Source: Cloacibacterium rupense (lineage in GTDB: Bacteria > Bacteroidota > Bacteroidia > Flavobacteriales > Weeksellaceae). From it: a stretch of DNA of 64,000 bases. Positions 8,725-18,665 of the stretch are shown one piece after another (position 1 is the first letter of the stretch; each line of letters starts with the position of its first letter). The stretch covers positions 182,578 to 246,577 of the forward strand of contig NZ_BMLV01000005.1 in assembly GCF_014645495.1 (NCBI RefSeq), given 5' to 3'. The position numbers and the translations under genes are program-made. The notes under the pieces were generated by a model that did no database searches, had not been told where the DNA came from, and saw only the letters and a program-made list of their open reading frames with translations.

Positions 8725-11652
8725 TTAGTAACCAAATAATTCTTCTAGAGAAATCGTTTTTACTTCACCTAATTTCTTTAGGTCGTCCATAGAAACTTTT
8801 TTGTCTGAAGCTACCAAACAATACGTGTATGGTTTTCCAGAGAAATGAGATTGGTGGAATTGGTTTAATTCATCTAGAGTTACTTTATCTACAGAAGAAT
8901 ATACCTGTTTTCTGATATCTTCTTTTAGACCTAACTGTTGTGCTCCTAAATAATTAAAAATAATTCCGTCTTGTGTAATACGCTCCGTTTCTAAATCTTT
9001 TTTAACCTGACCTTTTGCCAAATCTAGATTTACTGGCAATTTCGGCATTGTGGTTAACAATTCATTCATAGCACCTACTGCTTCATTAAATTTATCTGCC
9101 TGACTACCAACATAAGCTAGCATGTAATAATCATCTTCTTTTTTAGAAGGAGAAGCGTAAACTCCGTAAGTACTGTAAGCCAAAGCTTTACTTTCTCTGA
9201 TGGTTTGGAATACCAAACTGCCCATTCCTCCACCGAAATAGTTATTAAAAACATTAACTAAAGTTGTATTTTTCGGGTCGTAAGTTTCTGTATTTCTTAC
9301 CCATCTGGTTTCCGCTTGTACCATCTCATAATTGGTAAAAAGCACCTGGTTTTTGCTCTGTGCAACTTGTTTGAAAACTTTTGGTTCTGCTGCTTTAACA
9401 AATGTTGCAGGAACTTTATGAAGTGGAGCTAACTTAGAAGTAAGTTCGGTAATAGATGCTGGACCATAATAAATTACTGTTTGCTCATAATTATTAAGAT
9501 TTTTTACTCTATCTACCAATTCCTGAGACGTAACAGCAGCTAAATCTGCATCTGAAAGCACATTATTAAATTTATTTTTGGCACCATAAAGAGCATAGCT
9601 TGTTAAACCTTGCATAATAGCTCCTTTATTTAGTTTAGCATCTTTTCTAGACTTTGCAATTCTTGCTTTAAGAGCAACTAGAGCTTTATCATCTGCTTTT
9701 GCATTTAGTACTAAATCTTCATATAATTTTACTGCATTTTCGAAGTTTTCTTGTAAGCCTTCAATCATTACCGTAGTATATTCTTCGCCTGCTGAAATAT
9801 TGAAACTTGAAGCTATTTTGTAGAATTCTTTAGAAATTTGTTCAGCAGATTTTTTATCCGTTCCTAAAAACTGAATGTACTGAGCTGCCAAAGGAAGTTT
9901 CAAATCATTAAGCGTTCCTGTCTTGTATCTAAATCTTAATCTGTAAATAGAATTGTCTTTGTTTGGAACATAAAGAACTTCTGCTTTCCCCAATTTTGAT
10001 TTCAAAATATCTTTACCGTAATCTAAAAATACCGGTTTAGCTGGTGTTGCAGGCATATCATTTACCATTTTCACAAACGGAGATTGCTTATCTGCATTGG
10101 TTTCTACAGGTGTAATGGCAGGTTTTTCTATTTTCACAAGGTCTTTTCTTTCGCCTTTTCTTTTTAGAACCGCCACATAATTGTCACCTAAATATTTATT
10201 AGCAAAAGCTATTACATCTTCTTTTTTGATTTTAGACAAATCATTTACATACGCTACTTGAGTTTTCCAATCTAATTCTGAGGTAAAAGCATCCATCAAA
10301 TCACTAGCTCTATTTCCGTAGTTTTCTGTGCTTTGGATTTTATATTTTTTGATGTTATTTACAATTGCAGGAATTAAATCATCATCAAAATTTCCTTTTT
10401 TAAGATTGTCTATTTCTGCTAAAACCAAAGATTTTACCTCATCTAAAGTCTGTCCATTGGTAGGTGCAGCAGAAAGATATAAAATTCCATAATCTATTAA
10501 AGGATAGGTGAAAGCGCTTGCTCTCAACAATTTTTGTTTTTTAACCAAATTCAAGTCTAAAAGCCCTGCTTTTCCGTTGGTTAAAACTTGCCCTACTAAA
10601 TCTGCTAAAAGTACATCTTTATCTTTATTCCCTGGTAGTCTAAAACCGATGGTAACGCTTTCTGCATCAGGCCCTACTACTTCTTTTACAATAGGAGCTG
10701 CAATAGGAGCTTCTGGTGAAAAAGTATATTTAGAGACAGGTTTTTCTTTCATATAAGAAAAAGCCTTATCAATTTTAGCAATTACTTCATCTGGATTGAA
10801 ATCTCCAGACAAGATAACGCCCATATTATTAGGCACATAATAATTGTTAAAATATTTTCTAATTTCTACTAAAGAAGGATTTTTAAGATGTTCTACAGTC
10901 CCAATCGTAGTTTGCTGACCGTAATTATGTTTTTGGAACAAGTTAGAAAGCAATGTTTCGAAAACGAGTGAACCATCACTATCTAGGCTTCTGTTTTTTT
11001 CTTCGTATACCGCTTCTAATTCAGTATGAAAAATTCTAAGAATTGGATTTCTGAAACGCTCAGACTGCACTGCTAAATATTTATCTAAAGCAGAACTAGG
11101 AACATCATCTGTATATACCGTTTGCTCAAAACTGGTAAAAGCATTAGTTCCTTGAGCTCCCATAGCAGCCATCATTTTATCATATTCATTGGCAATAGCA
11201 AATTTACTTGCCACTCCAGAAATAGAGTCAATTTTTTTGTAGATTGCTTTTCTTTGCGCTTCGTCTTTAGACTTATTGTATTGTTCGTACAATGCATCTA
11301 TTTTGTCTAATTCTGGTTTTTCTTTTGCCCAATCTAAAGAACCAAATTTATCAGTTCCTTTAAAAAGCATATGCTCTAAATAATGCGCCAAACCTGTATT
11401 GGTTGCAGGATCTGTCTTGCTCCCCGCTTTTATGGCAACATAAGCCTGAATTCTGGGGTCTTTTTTGGTTGGACTCAAAATTACAGTTAAACCATTTTTC
11501 AGGGTGTAGAATCTAGCCTGTGTAGGATCGTTGGTTACGTATTTGTATTTGTAACCGTTACCTGAAGCTTCTTTCCACTCAAATTTAGATTGCGCATAGG
11601 TAGCTACAGAAATTGCTATTGCTACTAATGCAAAAGTGAGTTTTTTAATCAT
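8725..11652 (-). CDS. M16 family zinc metalloprotease (two-lobed, secreted)
   Basis: Insulinase/pitrilysin-type protease of 975 residues with an N-terminal signal peptide (residues 1-20). The inverted zinc motif HYLEH is at residues 90-94, and the third ligand region (ELEAVYEEKNR) follows about 75 residues or more later, as in active M16 peptidases. The C-terminal half is a second, inactive M16-like lobe, giving the usual clamshell. The protein should sit in the periplasm or on the outer membrane and cut medium-sized peptides. Alone in its transcription unit. The family commonly occurs in Bacteroidetes envelopes, but its substrates are poorly known. Confidence 0.9.
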   Translation of the reverse strand: MIKKLTFALVAIAISVATYAQSKFEWKEASGNGYKYKYVTNDPTQARFYTLKNGLTVILSPTKKDPRIQAYVAIKAGSKTDPATNTGLAHYLEHMLFKGTDKFGSLDWAKEKPELDKIDALYEQYNKSKDEAQRKAIYKKIDSISGVASKFAIANEYDKMMAAMGAQGTNAFTSFEQTVYTDDVPSSALDKYLAVQSERFRNPILRIFHTELEAVYEEKNRSLDSDGSLVFETLLSNLFQKHNYGQQTTIGTVEHLKNPSLVEIRKYFNNYYVPNNMGVILSGDFNPDEVIAKIDKAFSYMKEKPVSKYTFSPEAPIAAPIVKEVVGPDAESVTIGFRLPGNKDKDVLLADLVGQVLTNGKAGLLDLNLVKKQKLLRASAFTYPLIDYGILYLSAAPTNGQTLDEVKSLVLAEIDNLKKGNFDDDLIPAIVNNIKKYKIQSTENYGNRASDLMDAFTSELDWKTQVAYVNDLSKIKKEDVIAFANKYLGDNYVAVLKRKGERKDLVKIEKPAITPVETNADKQSPFVKMVNDMPATPAKPVFLDYGKDILKSKLGKAEVLYVPNKDNSIYRLRFRYKTGTLNDLKLPLAAQYIQFLGTDKKSAEQISKEFYKIASSFNISAGEEYTTVMIEGLQENFENAVKLYEDLVLNAKADDKALVALKARIAKSRKDAKLNKGAIMQGLTSYALYGAKNKFNNVLSDADLAAVTSQELVDRVKNLNNYEQTVIYYGPASITELTSKLAPLHKVPATFVKAAEPKVFKQVAQSKNQVLFTNYEMVQAETRWVRNTETYDPKNTTLVNVFNNYFGGGMGSLVFQTIRESKALAYSTYGVYASPSKKEDDYYMLAYVGSQADKFNEAVGAMNELLTTMPKLPVNLDLAKGQVKKDLETERITQDGIIFNYLGAQQLGLKEDIRKQVYSSVDKVTLDELNQFHQSHFSGKPYTYCLVASDKKVSMDDLKKLGEVKTISLEELFGY

Positions 11653-11733
11653 ATAAATTAATTTTTATAGTTATTAGACGAATTTTTTCTAAGATTGTTT
11701 CTGATGAATTCATTTTTTTGAAAAATTTAACAT

Positions 11734-13068
11734 TTATCTCTCAAAAAGCAATCTTTCTCCAAATTTTTCTTCTGAAAATTTACCGTTTTCGTAAGCCAAA
11801 TTTCCATTGATGAAAGTATGCGTAATTTGTGATTGAAAAGTCTCACCTTCTAATGGACTCCAACCGCATTTGTACAGAATATTTTCTTTAGAAACAGTGT
11901 ATTCTTTTTTCAAATCAACCAAAACCAAATCTGCTTTATAGCCTTCTTTCACAAAACCTCGTTTTTCAATTTCAAATAAAATCGCAGGATTGTGACACAT
12001 TTTTTCTACAATTTTTTCTAAAGAAATTTTGCCTTTTTGATAATATTCCAGCATCACATTCAGAGAATGCTGAACCAAAGGTCCACCAGAAGGGCATTGT
12101 AAATATTTATTAGACTTTTCATCCAAAGTATGAGGAGCGTGGTCTGTGGCGATTACATCTATTCTATCATCCAATAAAGCTTCCCAAAGTCCGTCTTTAT
12201 CTTTTTCGGTTTTTACTGCTGGGTTCCATTTGATTAAAGAACCTCTGGTTTCGTAATCTTCATTGGTAAAATGAAGGTGATGAACGCAAACTTCTGCGGT
12301 GATTTTTTTGTCTTTTAAAGGAATATCATTTCTGAAAAGTTCAGTTTCTTTGGAAGTAGAAAGATGATAAATGTGCAATCTTGCTCCCGTTTTTTTTGCC
12401 AATTCTACTGCTTTTGAACTCGAAAGATAACACGCTTCCTCGCTTCTGATAAGATGATGAAACTTCACAGGAATATCTTCTCCGTATTTTTCTTTGTAAA
12501 TTTCTGTGTTCTTTCTGATGGTGGTTTCGTCCTCGCAATGCACACAAATGGGCATTTTTACTTTGCTGAAAATATTTTCTAAAGTTTGAGGATTATCTAC
12601 CAACATATTTCCGGTGGAAGAACCAAGAAAAAGTTTAATGGCAGCAACATTTCTCGGGTTAGTTTTCAGAAGTTCTTCTAGATTATCATTGGTTCCGCCC
12701 ATCGAAAAAGAATAATTGGCGTAAGATTTCTCGGAAGCTATTTTATATTTTCCTTCTAAAAGTTCTTGCGTTACAGCATTCGGAACGGTGTTTGGTTGTT
12801 CTATAAAACTGGTTGTTCCGCCTGCAATTGCAGCTTTAGATTCGCTTTCTATATTGCCTTTGTGCGTTAAACCAGGCTCACGAAAATGCACTTGGTCATC
12901 AATAACACCAGGAATAAGAAATTTTCCTTCGGCATCAATTATTTTATCCAAATTTTCTTCGGGAATATTTTCAGAAATTTTTGCAATCAAATCATTTTCA
13001 ATCAAGACATCAGACTGAAAAATTTTTCCTTCATTTACAACTTGAGCATTTTTAATTAAGATTTTCAT
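11734..13068 (-). CDS. pyrC: Dihydroorotase (class I)
   Basis: Amidohydrolase of 444 residues that interconverts carbamoyl-aspartate and dihydroorotate, the third step of pyrimidine synthesis. Visible metal-site motifs: QVHFREPG (residues 60-67; Asp or Asn is commoner at the first position), the carboxylated-Lys strand KLFLGSSTG, HCED, HIYHLST and ATDHAPH. The length and the HFREPG context favour the Bacteroidetes dihydroorotase type; allantoinase or hydantoinase is a weaker alternative. A second pyrimidine-linked gene, dut, lies on the opposite strand nearby, but the two are not in one operon. Confidence 0.88.
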   Translation of the reverse strand: MKILIKNAQVVNEGKIFQSDVLIENDLIAKISENIPEENLDKIIDAEGKFLIPGVIDDQVHFREPGLTHKGNIESESKAAIAGGTTSFIEQPNTVPNAVTQELLEGKYKIASEKSYANYSFSMGGTNDNLEELLKTNPRNVAAIKLFLGSSTGNMLVDNPQTLENIFSKVKMPICVHCEDETTIRKNTEIYKEKYGEDIPVKFHHLIRSEEACYLSSSKAVELAKKTGARLHIYHLSTSKETELFRNDIPLKDKKITAEVCVHHLHFTNEDYETRGSLIKWNPAVKTEKDKDGLWEALLDDRIDVIATDHAPHTLDEKSNKYLQCPSGGPLVQHSLNVMLEYYQKGKISLEKIVEKMCHNPAILFEIEKRGFVKEGYKADLVLVDLKKEYTVSKENILYKCGWSPLEGETFQSQITHTFINGNLAYENGKFSEEKFGERLLFER

Positions 13069-13084
13069 TTTTTTTAGATTTCTA

Positions 13085-13092
13085 CAAATTTA
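13085..13092 (-). promoter_or_regulatory. -7 promoter element for pyrC
   Basis: TAAATTTG on the minus strand, 16 bases before the pyrC start codon, matches TAnnTTTG. Confidence 0.5.
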
Positions 13093-13175
13093 ATCGAAGT
13101 TTTTCCTTAAGCCAAAGTAATTTCTAATTTTAATTACTTTGAAACGCTTTACTTCATTGATTTTTTTAAAAATCA

Positions 13176-13202
13176 TAAATCCCAAATCGTAAATCCCAAA
13201 TC
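13176..13202. repeat. Short direct repeat, two 13-bp units
   Basis: TAAATCCCAAATC occurs twice at 13177-13189 and 13191-13203 (within a base), in the gap between divergent pyrC and the flippase gene. The AAATCGTAAAT core between them recurs before the GNAT gene near 53.6 kb. Confidence 0.6.
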
Positions 13203-13209
13203 TTATAGT

Positions 13210-13217
13210 TATTTTTG
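13210..13217 (+). promoter_or_regulatory. -7 promoter element for the flippase operon
   Basis: TATTTTTG, 20 bases before the TTG start codon of the flippase gene. Confidence 0.5.
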
Positions 13218-13237
13218 CATTCTAAAATCATTAAAAA

Positions 13238-14689
13238 TTGTATAAAAAACTATTCGGACAAACCGCTATATATGGCTTAAGTTCTGTCTTGGTAAGGATT
13301 TTCCCTTTCCTCATTGCACCTATTGTTACACGAGCTTTCGGACCAGCTGCATCATCACCTTTTGTAGATTGGTACTCAATCGCAGGGGTAATTACGGTTT
13401 TTTTAACCCACGGAATGGAAACTTCTTTCTTCCGATTTGCGCAAGAAGAAGATATTGACAAAAAGACCTTAATCTCTACTACTGCCTTAAGTGTTCTTAC
13501 GGTTGGTTTTATCTATTTGATTTTAGGATACGTTTTTCGTCAGCAGTTGGCCAACGCTTTTGAAACACCAGATCAAGTCAATTTTTTGGTTATTTTTCTA
13601 TTTATTTTATCGTTTGATGCTTTTTCTACCATCCCATCTGCGGTTTTGAGGCTAGAGGGAAGGCCAATTCAATATATGCTTTCTAAAGTAGTAGGTTCAT
13701 TGGTTTACTTTTTTTTGGTGGTGTTTTTCATCAAATGGTTACCAAAATTCCCGAACGGAATTTTAGGAATTAAATACAATCCGGAAATTGGAGTTGGCTA
13801 TGTTTTCATCGCAAATTTGGTTCAAAGTATTGTGACTTTAGCTATTGTAGGAAAAGAATTTGTCAATTTTAGCATTAATAAATTCAATTTCAATCTTTGG
13901 AAAAGAATTATGAATTATTCATGGCCAGTAATGATAGCAGGCTTGGCAGGCATTGTAAACCAAACGCTTGATAGACAGTTCCTTAAATATCTGCTTCCAG
14001 ACGAAGAAGCAAGACATCAAATCGGAGTATATGGAGCTGTTTATAAAATTGCTACGTTTATTACCGTTTTCAGACAAGCCTACCAGTTAGGAATAGAACC
14101 CTATTTTTTCAGTAGTTTTAAAGACAAAAACAATCATAAAACATACGCCGTTTTAATGGACGTTTTTGTGATTTGCAATTGCTTGATTTTTATGGGATTG
14201 ATGGTGAATCTACAGTGGATTTCTGAGAAATATTTAAGAAACCCTCTTTATTATGAAGGCATAGAAATTATTCCGATGGTCATGTTAGGTGCTTTATTTT
14301 TAGGCATTTACCTTAATCTTTCTATCTGGTACAAACTTTCAGACCAGACTAAAGTTGGTTTATACATTTCTATAATTGGTGCTATAATCACTACAGTAAT
14401 TAATGTACTTTTTATTCCAAAATTTGGATATTGGGCAAGTGCAACTGCAGCTTTGGTAACTTTTACCAGCATGATGGTGATTTCATACATTTGGGGAAGA
14501 ATTAAATATCCTATTCCTTACAATACAGCAAAAGTGATAGTTTATCTTATGATTTCGGTGTCACTATCAATGCTTTCGTTTTATTATTTTAGAACCAATT
14601 ATTTTGTAGGAAATTTATTTTTACTATTATTCATTGGTTTTGTAGCCTTCAAAGAACAAACTATAATCAAAAGAATTTTAAAAAGATGA
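13238..14689 (+). CDS. Oligosaccharide flippase family membrane protein
   Basis: Inner-membrane protein of 483 residues with about 12 to 14 hydrophobic segments, in the polysaccharide biosynthesis/MATE-like (MVF) superfamily. Such proteins flip lipid-linked glycans across the inner membrane. The start codon is TTG (13238), chosen because [13 protein letters not shown] is the usual N-terminus of such flippases and the promoter element lies just upstream. The stop overlaps the dut start by four bases, so the two are translationally coupled. A sugar nucleotidyltransferase follows, which supports a role in envelope glycan synthesis. The actual cargo is unknown. Confidence 0.85.
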   Translation: MYKKLFGQTAIYGLSSVLVRIFPFLIAPIVTRAFGPAASSPFVDWYSIAGVITVFLTHGMETSFFRFAQEEDIDKKTLISTTALSVLTVGFIYLILGYVFRQQLANAFETPDQVNFLVIFLFILSFDAFSTIPSAVLRLEGRPIQYMLSKVVGSLVYFFLVVFFIKWLPKFPNGILGIKYNPEIGVGYVFIANLVQSIVTLAIVGKEFVNFSINKFNFNLWKRIMNYSWPVMIAGLAGIVNQTLDRQFLKYLLPDEEARHQIGVYGAVYKIATFITVFRQAYQLGIEPYFFSSFKDKNNHKTYAVLMDVFVICNCLIFMGLMVNLQWISEKYLRNPLYYEGIEIIPMVMLGALFLGIYLNLSIWYKLSDQTKVGLYISIIGAIITTVINVLFIPKFGYWASATAALVTFTSMMVISYIWGRIKYPIPYNTAKVIVYLMISVSLSMLSFYYFRTNYFVGNLFLLLFIGFVAFKEQTIIKRILKR

Positions 14690-15126
14690 CCATAAAAGTA
14701 ATCAATAAATCAAAACACGATTTACCAAAATACCAGACCGAACTTTCTGCAGGAATGGATTTATACGCCAATATCGATGAACCAATCACACTGAAACCTT
14801 TAGAAAGAACACTAGTAAAAACAGGATTATTAATTTCATTACCAAAAGGTTACGAAGCTCAAATAAGACCAAGAAGTGGACTCGCTTTCAAAAACGGAAT
14901 TACCGTTCTCAACACTCCTGGGACAATAGATGCAGATTATCGTGGTGAAATTGGAGTAATTTTAGTAAATTTATCCTCCCAAGATTTTACCATAAATGAT
15001 GGCGATAGAATTGCACAAATGGTAATCGCAAAACACGAGACAGCAACATGGGAAGCAGTAGAAAATCTAGACGAAACCAATCGTGGAGAAGGCGGTTTCG
15101 GAAGTTCTGGAGTTTCTAAAAAATAG
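14686..15126 (+). CDS. dut: Deoxyuridine 5'-triphosphate nucleotidohydrolase
   Basis: Trimeric dUTPase of 146 residues that hydrolyses dUTP to dUMP and pyrophosphate, keeping uracil out of DNA and feeding dTMP synthesis. All five family motifs can be read: AGMDLYA, RPRSGLA, a motif 3 block with [22 protein letters not shown] and the C-terminal P-loop-like [10 protein letters not shown]. The start overlaps the flippase stop in an ATGA. Confidence 0.96.
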   Translation: MTIKVINKSKHDLPKYQTELSAGMDLYANIDEPITLKPLERTLVKTGLLISLPKGYEAQIRPRSGLAFKNGITVLNTPGTIDADYRGEIGVILVNLSSQDFTINDGDRIAQMVIAKHETATWEAVENLDETNRGEGGFGSSGVSKK

Positions 15127-15172
15127 GAAAACATAAAAGAAAAAACATAAAAAACTCAAAAATTATTCATCA

Positions 15173-16195
15173 ATGAAAATTATTGTTCCCATGGCTGGAC
15201 GCGGTTCCAGACTTAGACCTCATACCCTAACTGTTCCTAAACCTTTAATTCCTATTGCTGGTAAACCAATTGTACAAAGGTTAGTAGAAGATATTGCAAA
15301 AGTAGCTGGTGAAAAAATAGACGAAATTGCATTCATCATCGGAGATTTCGGTGAAGAGGTAGAGCAGTCTTTATTAGAAATCGCTGAAAAACTTGGCGCA
15401 AAAGGAAGCATATACACGCAAGACGAACCTCTAGGAACTGCTCATGCAATAAAATGTGCAGAAAATTCTATGCAGGGTGATGTAGTAATTGCATTTGCTG
15501 ACACGCTTTTCCGCGCAGATTTTGTGTTAGACAAAGTATCAGATGGTGTAATTTGGGTAAAAAAAGTAGAAGACCCTTCCGCTTTTGGGGTGGTAAAATT
15601 AGATGATTATGGTTTTATTACTGATTTTGTAGAAAAACCAAAAACTTTCGTCTCTGATTTGGCTATTATTGGAATTTATTATTTCAAATCTGCCGAAAAA
15701 TTAATGGATGAAATTAATTTCATCATGAGCAATAACATTAAAGTAAGTGGTGAATATCAACTAACTACCGCTTTAGAAAACCTTAGACAGAAAGGTGCTA
15801 AATTTTCTCTTGGTAAAGTAGACGATTGGATGGATTGTGGAAACAAAAATGCAACTGTAGAAACCAACGGAAAAATCCTTGCCTACGAAAAAGTAGAAAT
15901 GGAAACACCTCCCGCTTCTGCTAAAATTGAAAATAGCCTCATCATTCCGCCATGTTTTATTGGTGAAAATGTAGAAATTAAAAACTCTAAAATTGGCCCT
16001 TATGTTTCCCTAGGAAACGGAACTTGCATAGTAAATTCGAATATAGAAAACTCTTTAATCCAAGAAAAAACTGTAATTAATCACGGTAACCTTAGCAATT
16101 CTATGATTGGTAATAATGCACATTATTACGGTGTTTCTAGAGAAATTTCGTTAGGAGATTACTCTGTTTTGGATTTTCATTCTAAAGACCAATAG
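15173..16195 (+). CDS. Sugar-phosphate nucleotidyltransferase with C-terminal beta-helix
   Basis: Protein of 340 residues. The N-terminal nucleotidyltransferase domain begins MKIIVPMAGRGSRLRPHT and has the PKPLIPIAGKPI signature of the glucose-1-phosphate thymidylyl- or mannose-1-phosphate guanylyltransferase type. Other motifs are DTLF (metal-binding Asp region) and VEKP. The C-terminal 80 residues or so look like a short left-handed beta-helix (ENVEIKNSKIGPYVSLGNG). It should make a nucleotide-activated sugar in the cytosol for envelope glycans, in line with the flippase two genes upstream. The base and sugar used cannot be decided from sequence alone. Confidence 0.85.
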   Translation: MKIIVPMAGRGSRLRPHTLTVPKPLIPIAGKPIVQRLVEDIAKVAGEKIDEIAFIIGDFGEEVEQSLLEIAEKLGAKGSIYTQDEPLGTAHAIKCAENSMQGDVVIAFADTLFRADFVLDKVSDGVIWVKKVEDPSAFGVVKLDDYGFITDFVEKPKTFVSDLAIIGIYYFKSAEKLMDEINFIMSNNIKVSGEYQLTTALENLRQKGAKFSLGKVDDWMDCGNKNATVETNGKILAYEKVEMETPPASAKIENSLIIPPCFIGENVEIKNSKIGPYVSLGNGTCIVNSNIENSLIQEKTVINHGNLSNSMIGNNAHYYGVSREISLGDYSVLDFHSKDQ

Positions 16196-16222
16196 AGATT
16201 AATCATAAATATATTGATACCA

Positions 16223-16250
16223 AAAACACACAAAACATTTTGTGTGTTTT
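16223..16250 (+). terminator. Strong hairpin after the nucleotidyltransferase gene
   Basis: A 13-bp perfect stem (16223-16235 with 16238-16250) with a two-base loop and a T run at its end. It separates the flippase-dut-nucleotidyltransferase unit from the DUF4292 gene. Confidence 0.75.
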
Positions 16251-16281
16251 GGCGTTATAATTGTAATGTTTTATCGAAACA

Positions 16282-17091
16282 ATGATTAAAAAAATGAAAA
16301 ATTTTATCCTTAGCATATTCGCAGCATTGGCATTATTTTCTTGCAAAAGTAGAACTGCAGTCCAGCCGAATACAACTGTAGAAAAACCTATTGTAAATTC
16401 TAACAAAGCTTTTTTTGACAAAATATTACAAAAAGACCAATTCGAAAGTTTAAAAATCAGTAGCAAAGTAAATGCAGAAACTGGACAGTTTATCCCAACC
16501 TTAGACGCTACTTTTTATATAGAAAACAATCAAAAAGTTTGGGTAAATCTACAAGCCTTATTTATCACCATGGCAAGAGGAATAGCCACCCCTTCTGGAA
16601 TAAAAGGCTACGAAAAACTCAATAAAACGTATATAGACTCTGACTTCGGATACATAAATAAGTTATTAAAAATCAACTTTATAGACTATAACTCCCTACA
16701 GAATTTATTACTTGGAAAAACATTTATTCCAGTTAATGAAAATGATTATGAACTCATCACTTCTGAAAAGGGCTTTTTCTTAAATTCTATTAAAAACCAA
16801 ATTTTCGAGGTCAATGGCAAAAAAAGTGAATACAAAATAAGCCTTAATTACAATCCCGAATTAGACTTAAAGAAAATATATTTAGAAGATTTAATATCAA
16901 AAAACACGTTAGAAATTAATTATGAAAATTTCGAAAACATCGGCTCACAAAAACTCCCAAAAAATGTTAAAATAATTATAAAAGGGCAAAAAACAGACCA
17001 AATTTTCATAGAAAATACGAAATTTGAATTTTTGAAGATGGAAACCCCTTTTTCCATTCCTGCTAATTACACAAAGACCATAATTAAATGA
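16282..17091 (+). CDS. DUF4292 family lipoprotein
   Basis: Lipoprotein of 269 residues with a lipobox LFSC (Cys about residue 17). The body matches my memory of DUF4292, a family common in Flavobacteriia that structurally resembles LolA/LolB-type lipoprotein carriers (a half beta-barrel); this likeness is inference. Its stop overlaps the start of the EnvC-like gene by four bases, so the two are coupled, an arrangement that suggests an outer-membrane or wall function. No catalytic residues are apparent. Confidence 0.78.
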   Translation: MIKKMKNFILSIFAALALFSCKSRTAVQPNTTVEKPIVNSNKAFFDKILQKDQFESLKISSKVNAETGQFIPTLDATFYIENNQKVWVNLQALFITMARGIATPSGIKGYEKLNKTYIDSDFGYINKLLKINFIDYNSLQNLLLGKTFIPVNENDYELITSEKGFFLNSIKNQIFEVNGKKSEYKISLNYNPELDLKKIYLEDLISKNTLEINYENFENIGSQKLPKNVKIIIKGQKTDQIFIENTKFEFLKMETPFSIPANYTKTIIK

Positions 17092-18635
17092 TGCATAGAA
17101 AACTGAGTTTATTTTTAGGATTATTAATGTTCGGCTTTGCCTTTTCTCAACAACCAGAAAATAGAAAAGAGCAACTCCAAAGACAAAATGCCGAACTGAA
17201 AAAACAGATTGCTAACATTAACGCAGAACTAGCAAAAGCAAAAGGTGAAACCAAACTTTCCTTGGCTTATCTAGCTGGGGTAAACCAAAAAATTGCATTA
17301 AGAGAAAAAGTGGTAAACAATACCCAAAAAGAAAAGAGATATATAGAAGATGACATCTACAAACGTCAGCTAGAAATCAATAAATTCAACCGTGAACTAA
17401 AAGTTCTTAGAAAAGATTACGCAGATATATTGGTAAAAGCTTATAAAAATAAAGGCGTACAAAACAAAGTTACCTTTGTACTTTCTTCTAAAAATCTTGG
17501 AGAAGCTCTTAGAAGAGTGCAATACATTAAACAATACGGAGAATATCAAGACAAGAAAGCTGCGGAAATCACAGATAAAGCAACCCAAATAAAAACTTCT
17601 ATCAACCTAAAACAGAAGTCTGTAAAAGAAAAAGACGCTCTTCTTAACAGACAAAAACAAGATTTAGCAGTAATAGAAAAAGAAAGAAAAGATAAAGAAA
17701 TTCTACTCCAAGAATTTAAGAAAAACGAAGCTAAACTCTCTGCTGACCTTAGAGCAAAACAAGCAGAAAACAAAAAAATAGAATCTGCAATCAGAAGCCT
17801 TATTAATGAAGAAATAAAAGCAGCAAAAGCAAGAGAAGAAGCAGAGAAAAAAGCTGAAGCTGAGCGTATAAGATTAGCAAAAATAGCGGCAGAAAAAGAA
17901 AAAGCAAAATTAGAAGAAGCCAGAAAAGCTGAAGCTGCAAGACTTTTAGCAGAAAAGAAGAAAGCTGAAGAAGAAGAAAGAAAATTGGCAGAACTAGCCC
18001 GTAAAAAAGCGGATGCTGAAAAAGAAGCTATCGCAAGAAATGATGCTGCTAAAATAGCAAAAGCCGAAAAAGAGAAAAAAGAATCTGAAGACAAAGCAAA
18101 TGCTGCAAAAGAAAAAGCAGATATTGCCAGAAACGCTTCTAAAGCTTTAGCAGAAAAAACTGAAAAGGAAAAAGATGCGATTGAAGAAAAGACCATGAAA
18201 AACTTCGGAGTGGGCAGTGTAGTTGCAGGCAGTAATTTTGCTGCAAACAAAGGTAAAATGTCTTTTCCTGTGGCCAGTGGTTCTATAATTGAAAGATTTG
18301 GAAGACAAAAGCATCCGGTTTTTGAAAAAATGGATATTGAAAACAACGGTATAAAAGTAAAAGTTCCTGCTGGCACTAAAGCAAGATGTGTTTTCCCTGG
18401 AGTTGTGATTAATGTAATGGTAACTGGTGGCGCAAAAACGGTTTTGGTAAAACACGGTGACTATTTCACTATTTATGGGAACTTAGAATCAGTTAATATT
18501 GCAAAAAACCAACAAGTTTCAGCTGGCACTATTATTGGCGGTGTAGGCTCAGATTTAGAGGGAGTTTATGCCCTTGATTTCCAGATTTGGAATGGTCAAA
18601 CACCTGTTGATCCTCTTGGTTGGGTTTCATATTAA
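17088..18635 (+). CDS. EnvC-like murein hydrolase activator with degenerate LytM domain
   Basis: Periplasmic protein of 515 residues. A signal peptide (residues 1-20) is followed by a very long Lys/Glu/Ala-rich coiled coil (about 22-370) and a C-terminal M23/LytM-type domain (about 395-515). The zinc residues of active M23 peptidases are not kept: the final HxH strand reads ALDFQIW, and the YxxYxHL-type motif reads TIYGNL. This is the pattern of EnvC/NlpD, which activate amidases rather than cut peptidoglycan themselves. The likely role is control of cell separation. Start overlaps the DUF4292 gene (ATGA). Confidence 0.85.
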   Translation: MMHRKLSLFLGLLMFGFAFSQQPENRKEQLQRQNAELKKQIANINAELAKAKGETKLSLAYLAGVNQKIALREKVVNNTQKEKRYIEDDIYKRQLEINKFNRELKVLRKDYADILVKAYKNKGVQNKVTFVLSSKNLGEALRRVQYIKQYGEYQDKKAAEITDKATQIKTSINLKQKSVKEKDALLNRQKQDLAVIEKERKDKEILLQEFKKNEAKLSADLRAKQAENKKIESAIRSLINEEIKAAKAREEAEKKAEAERIRLAKIAAEKEKAKLEEARKAEAARLLAEKKKAEEEERKLAELARKKADAEKEAIARNDAAKIAKAEKEKKESEDKANAAKEKADIARNASKALAEKTEKEKDAIEEKTMKNFGVGSVVAGSNFAANKGKMSFPVASGSIIERFGRQKHPVFEKMDIENNGIKVKVPAGTKARCVFPGVVINVMVTGGAKTVLVKHGDYFTIYGNLESVNIAKNQQVSAGTIIGGVGSDLEGVYALDFQIWNGQTPVDPLGWVSY

Positions 18636-18642
18636 TTTTATG

Positions 18643-18650
18643 TACATTTG
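18643..18650 (+). promoter_or_regulatory. -7 promoter element for tatA
   Basis: TACATTTG, 15 bases before the tatA start codon. It suggests tatA and the following genes have their own promoter, besides any read-through from the EnvC-like gene. Confidence 0.5.
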
Positions 18651-18665
18651 TAAAAAAATTTTAAA

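Noticed and set aside
13176-13202. Possible CRISPR-like repeat
   Set aside because: Only two units, almost no spacer, and no cas genes in the window.
17546-18376. Long open frame opposite the EnvC-like gene
   Set aside because: It is a Ser/Ala/Phe-rich shadow of the Lys/Glu/Ala-rich coiled coil on the other strand and resembles no protein.
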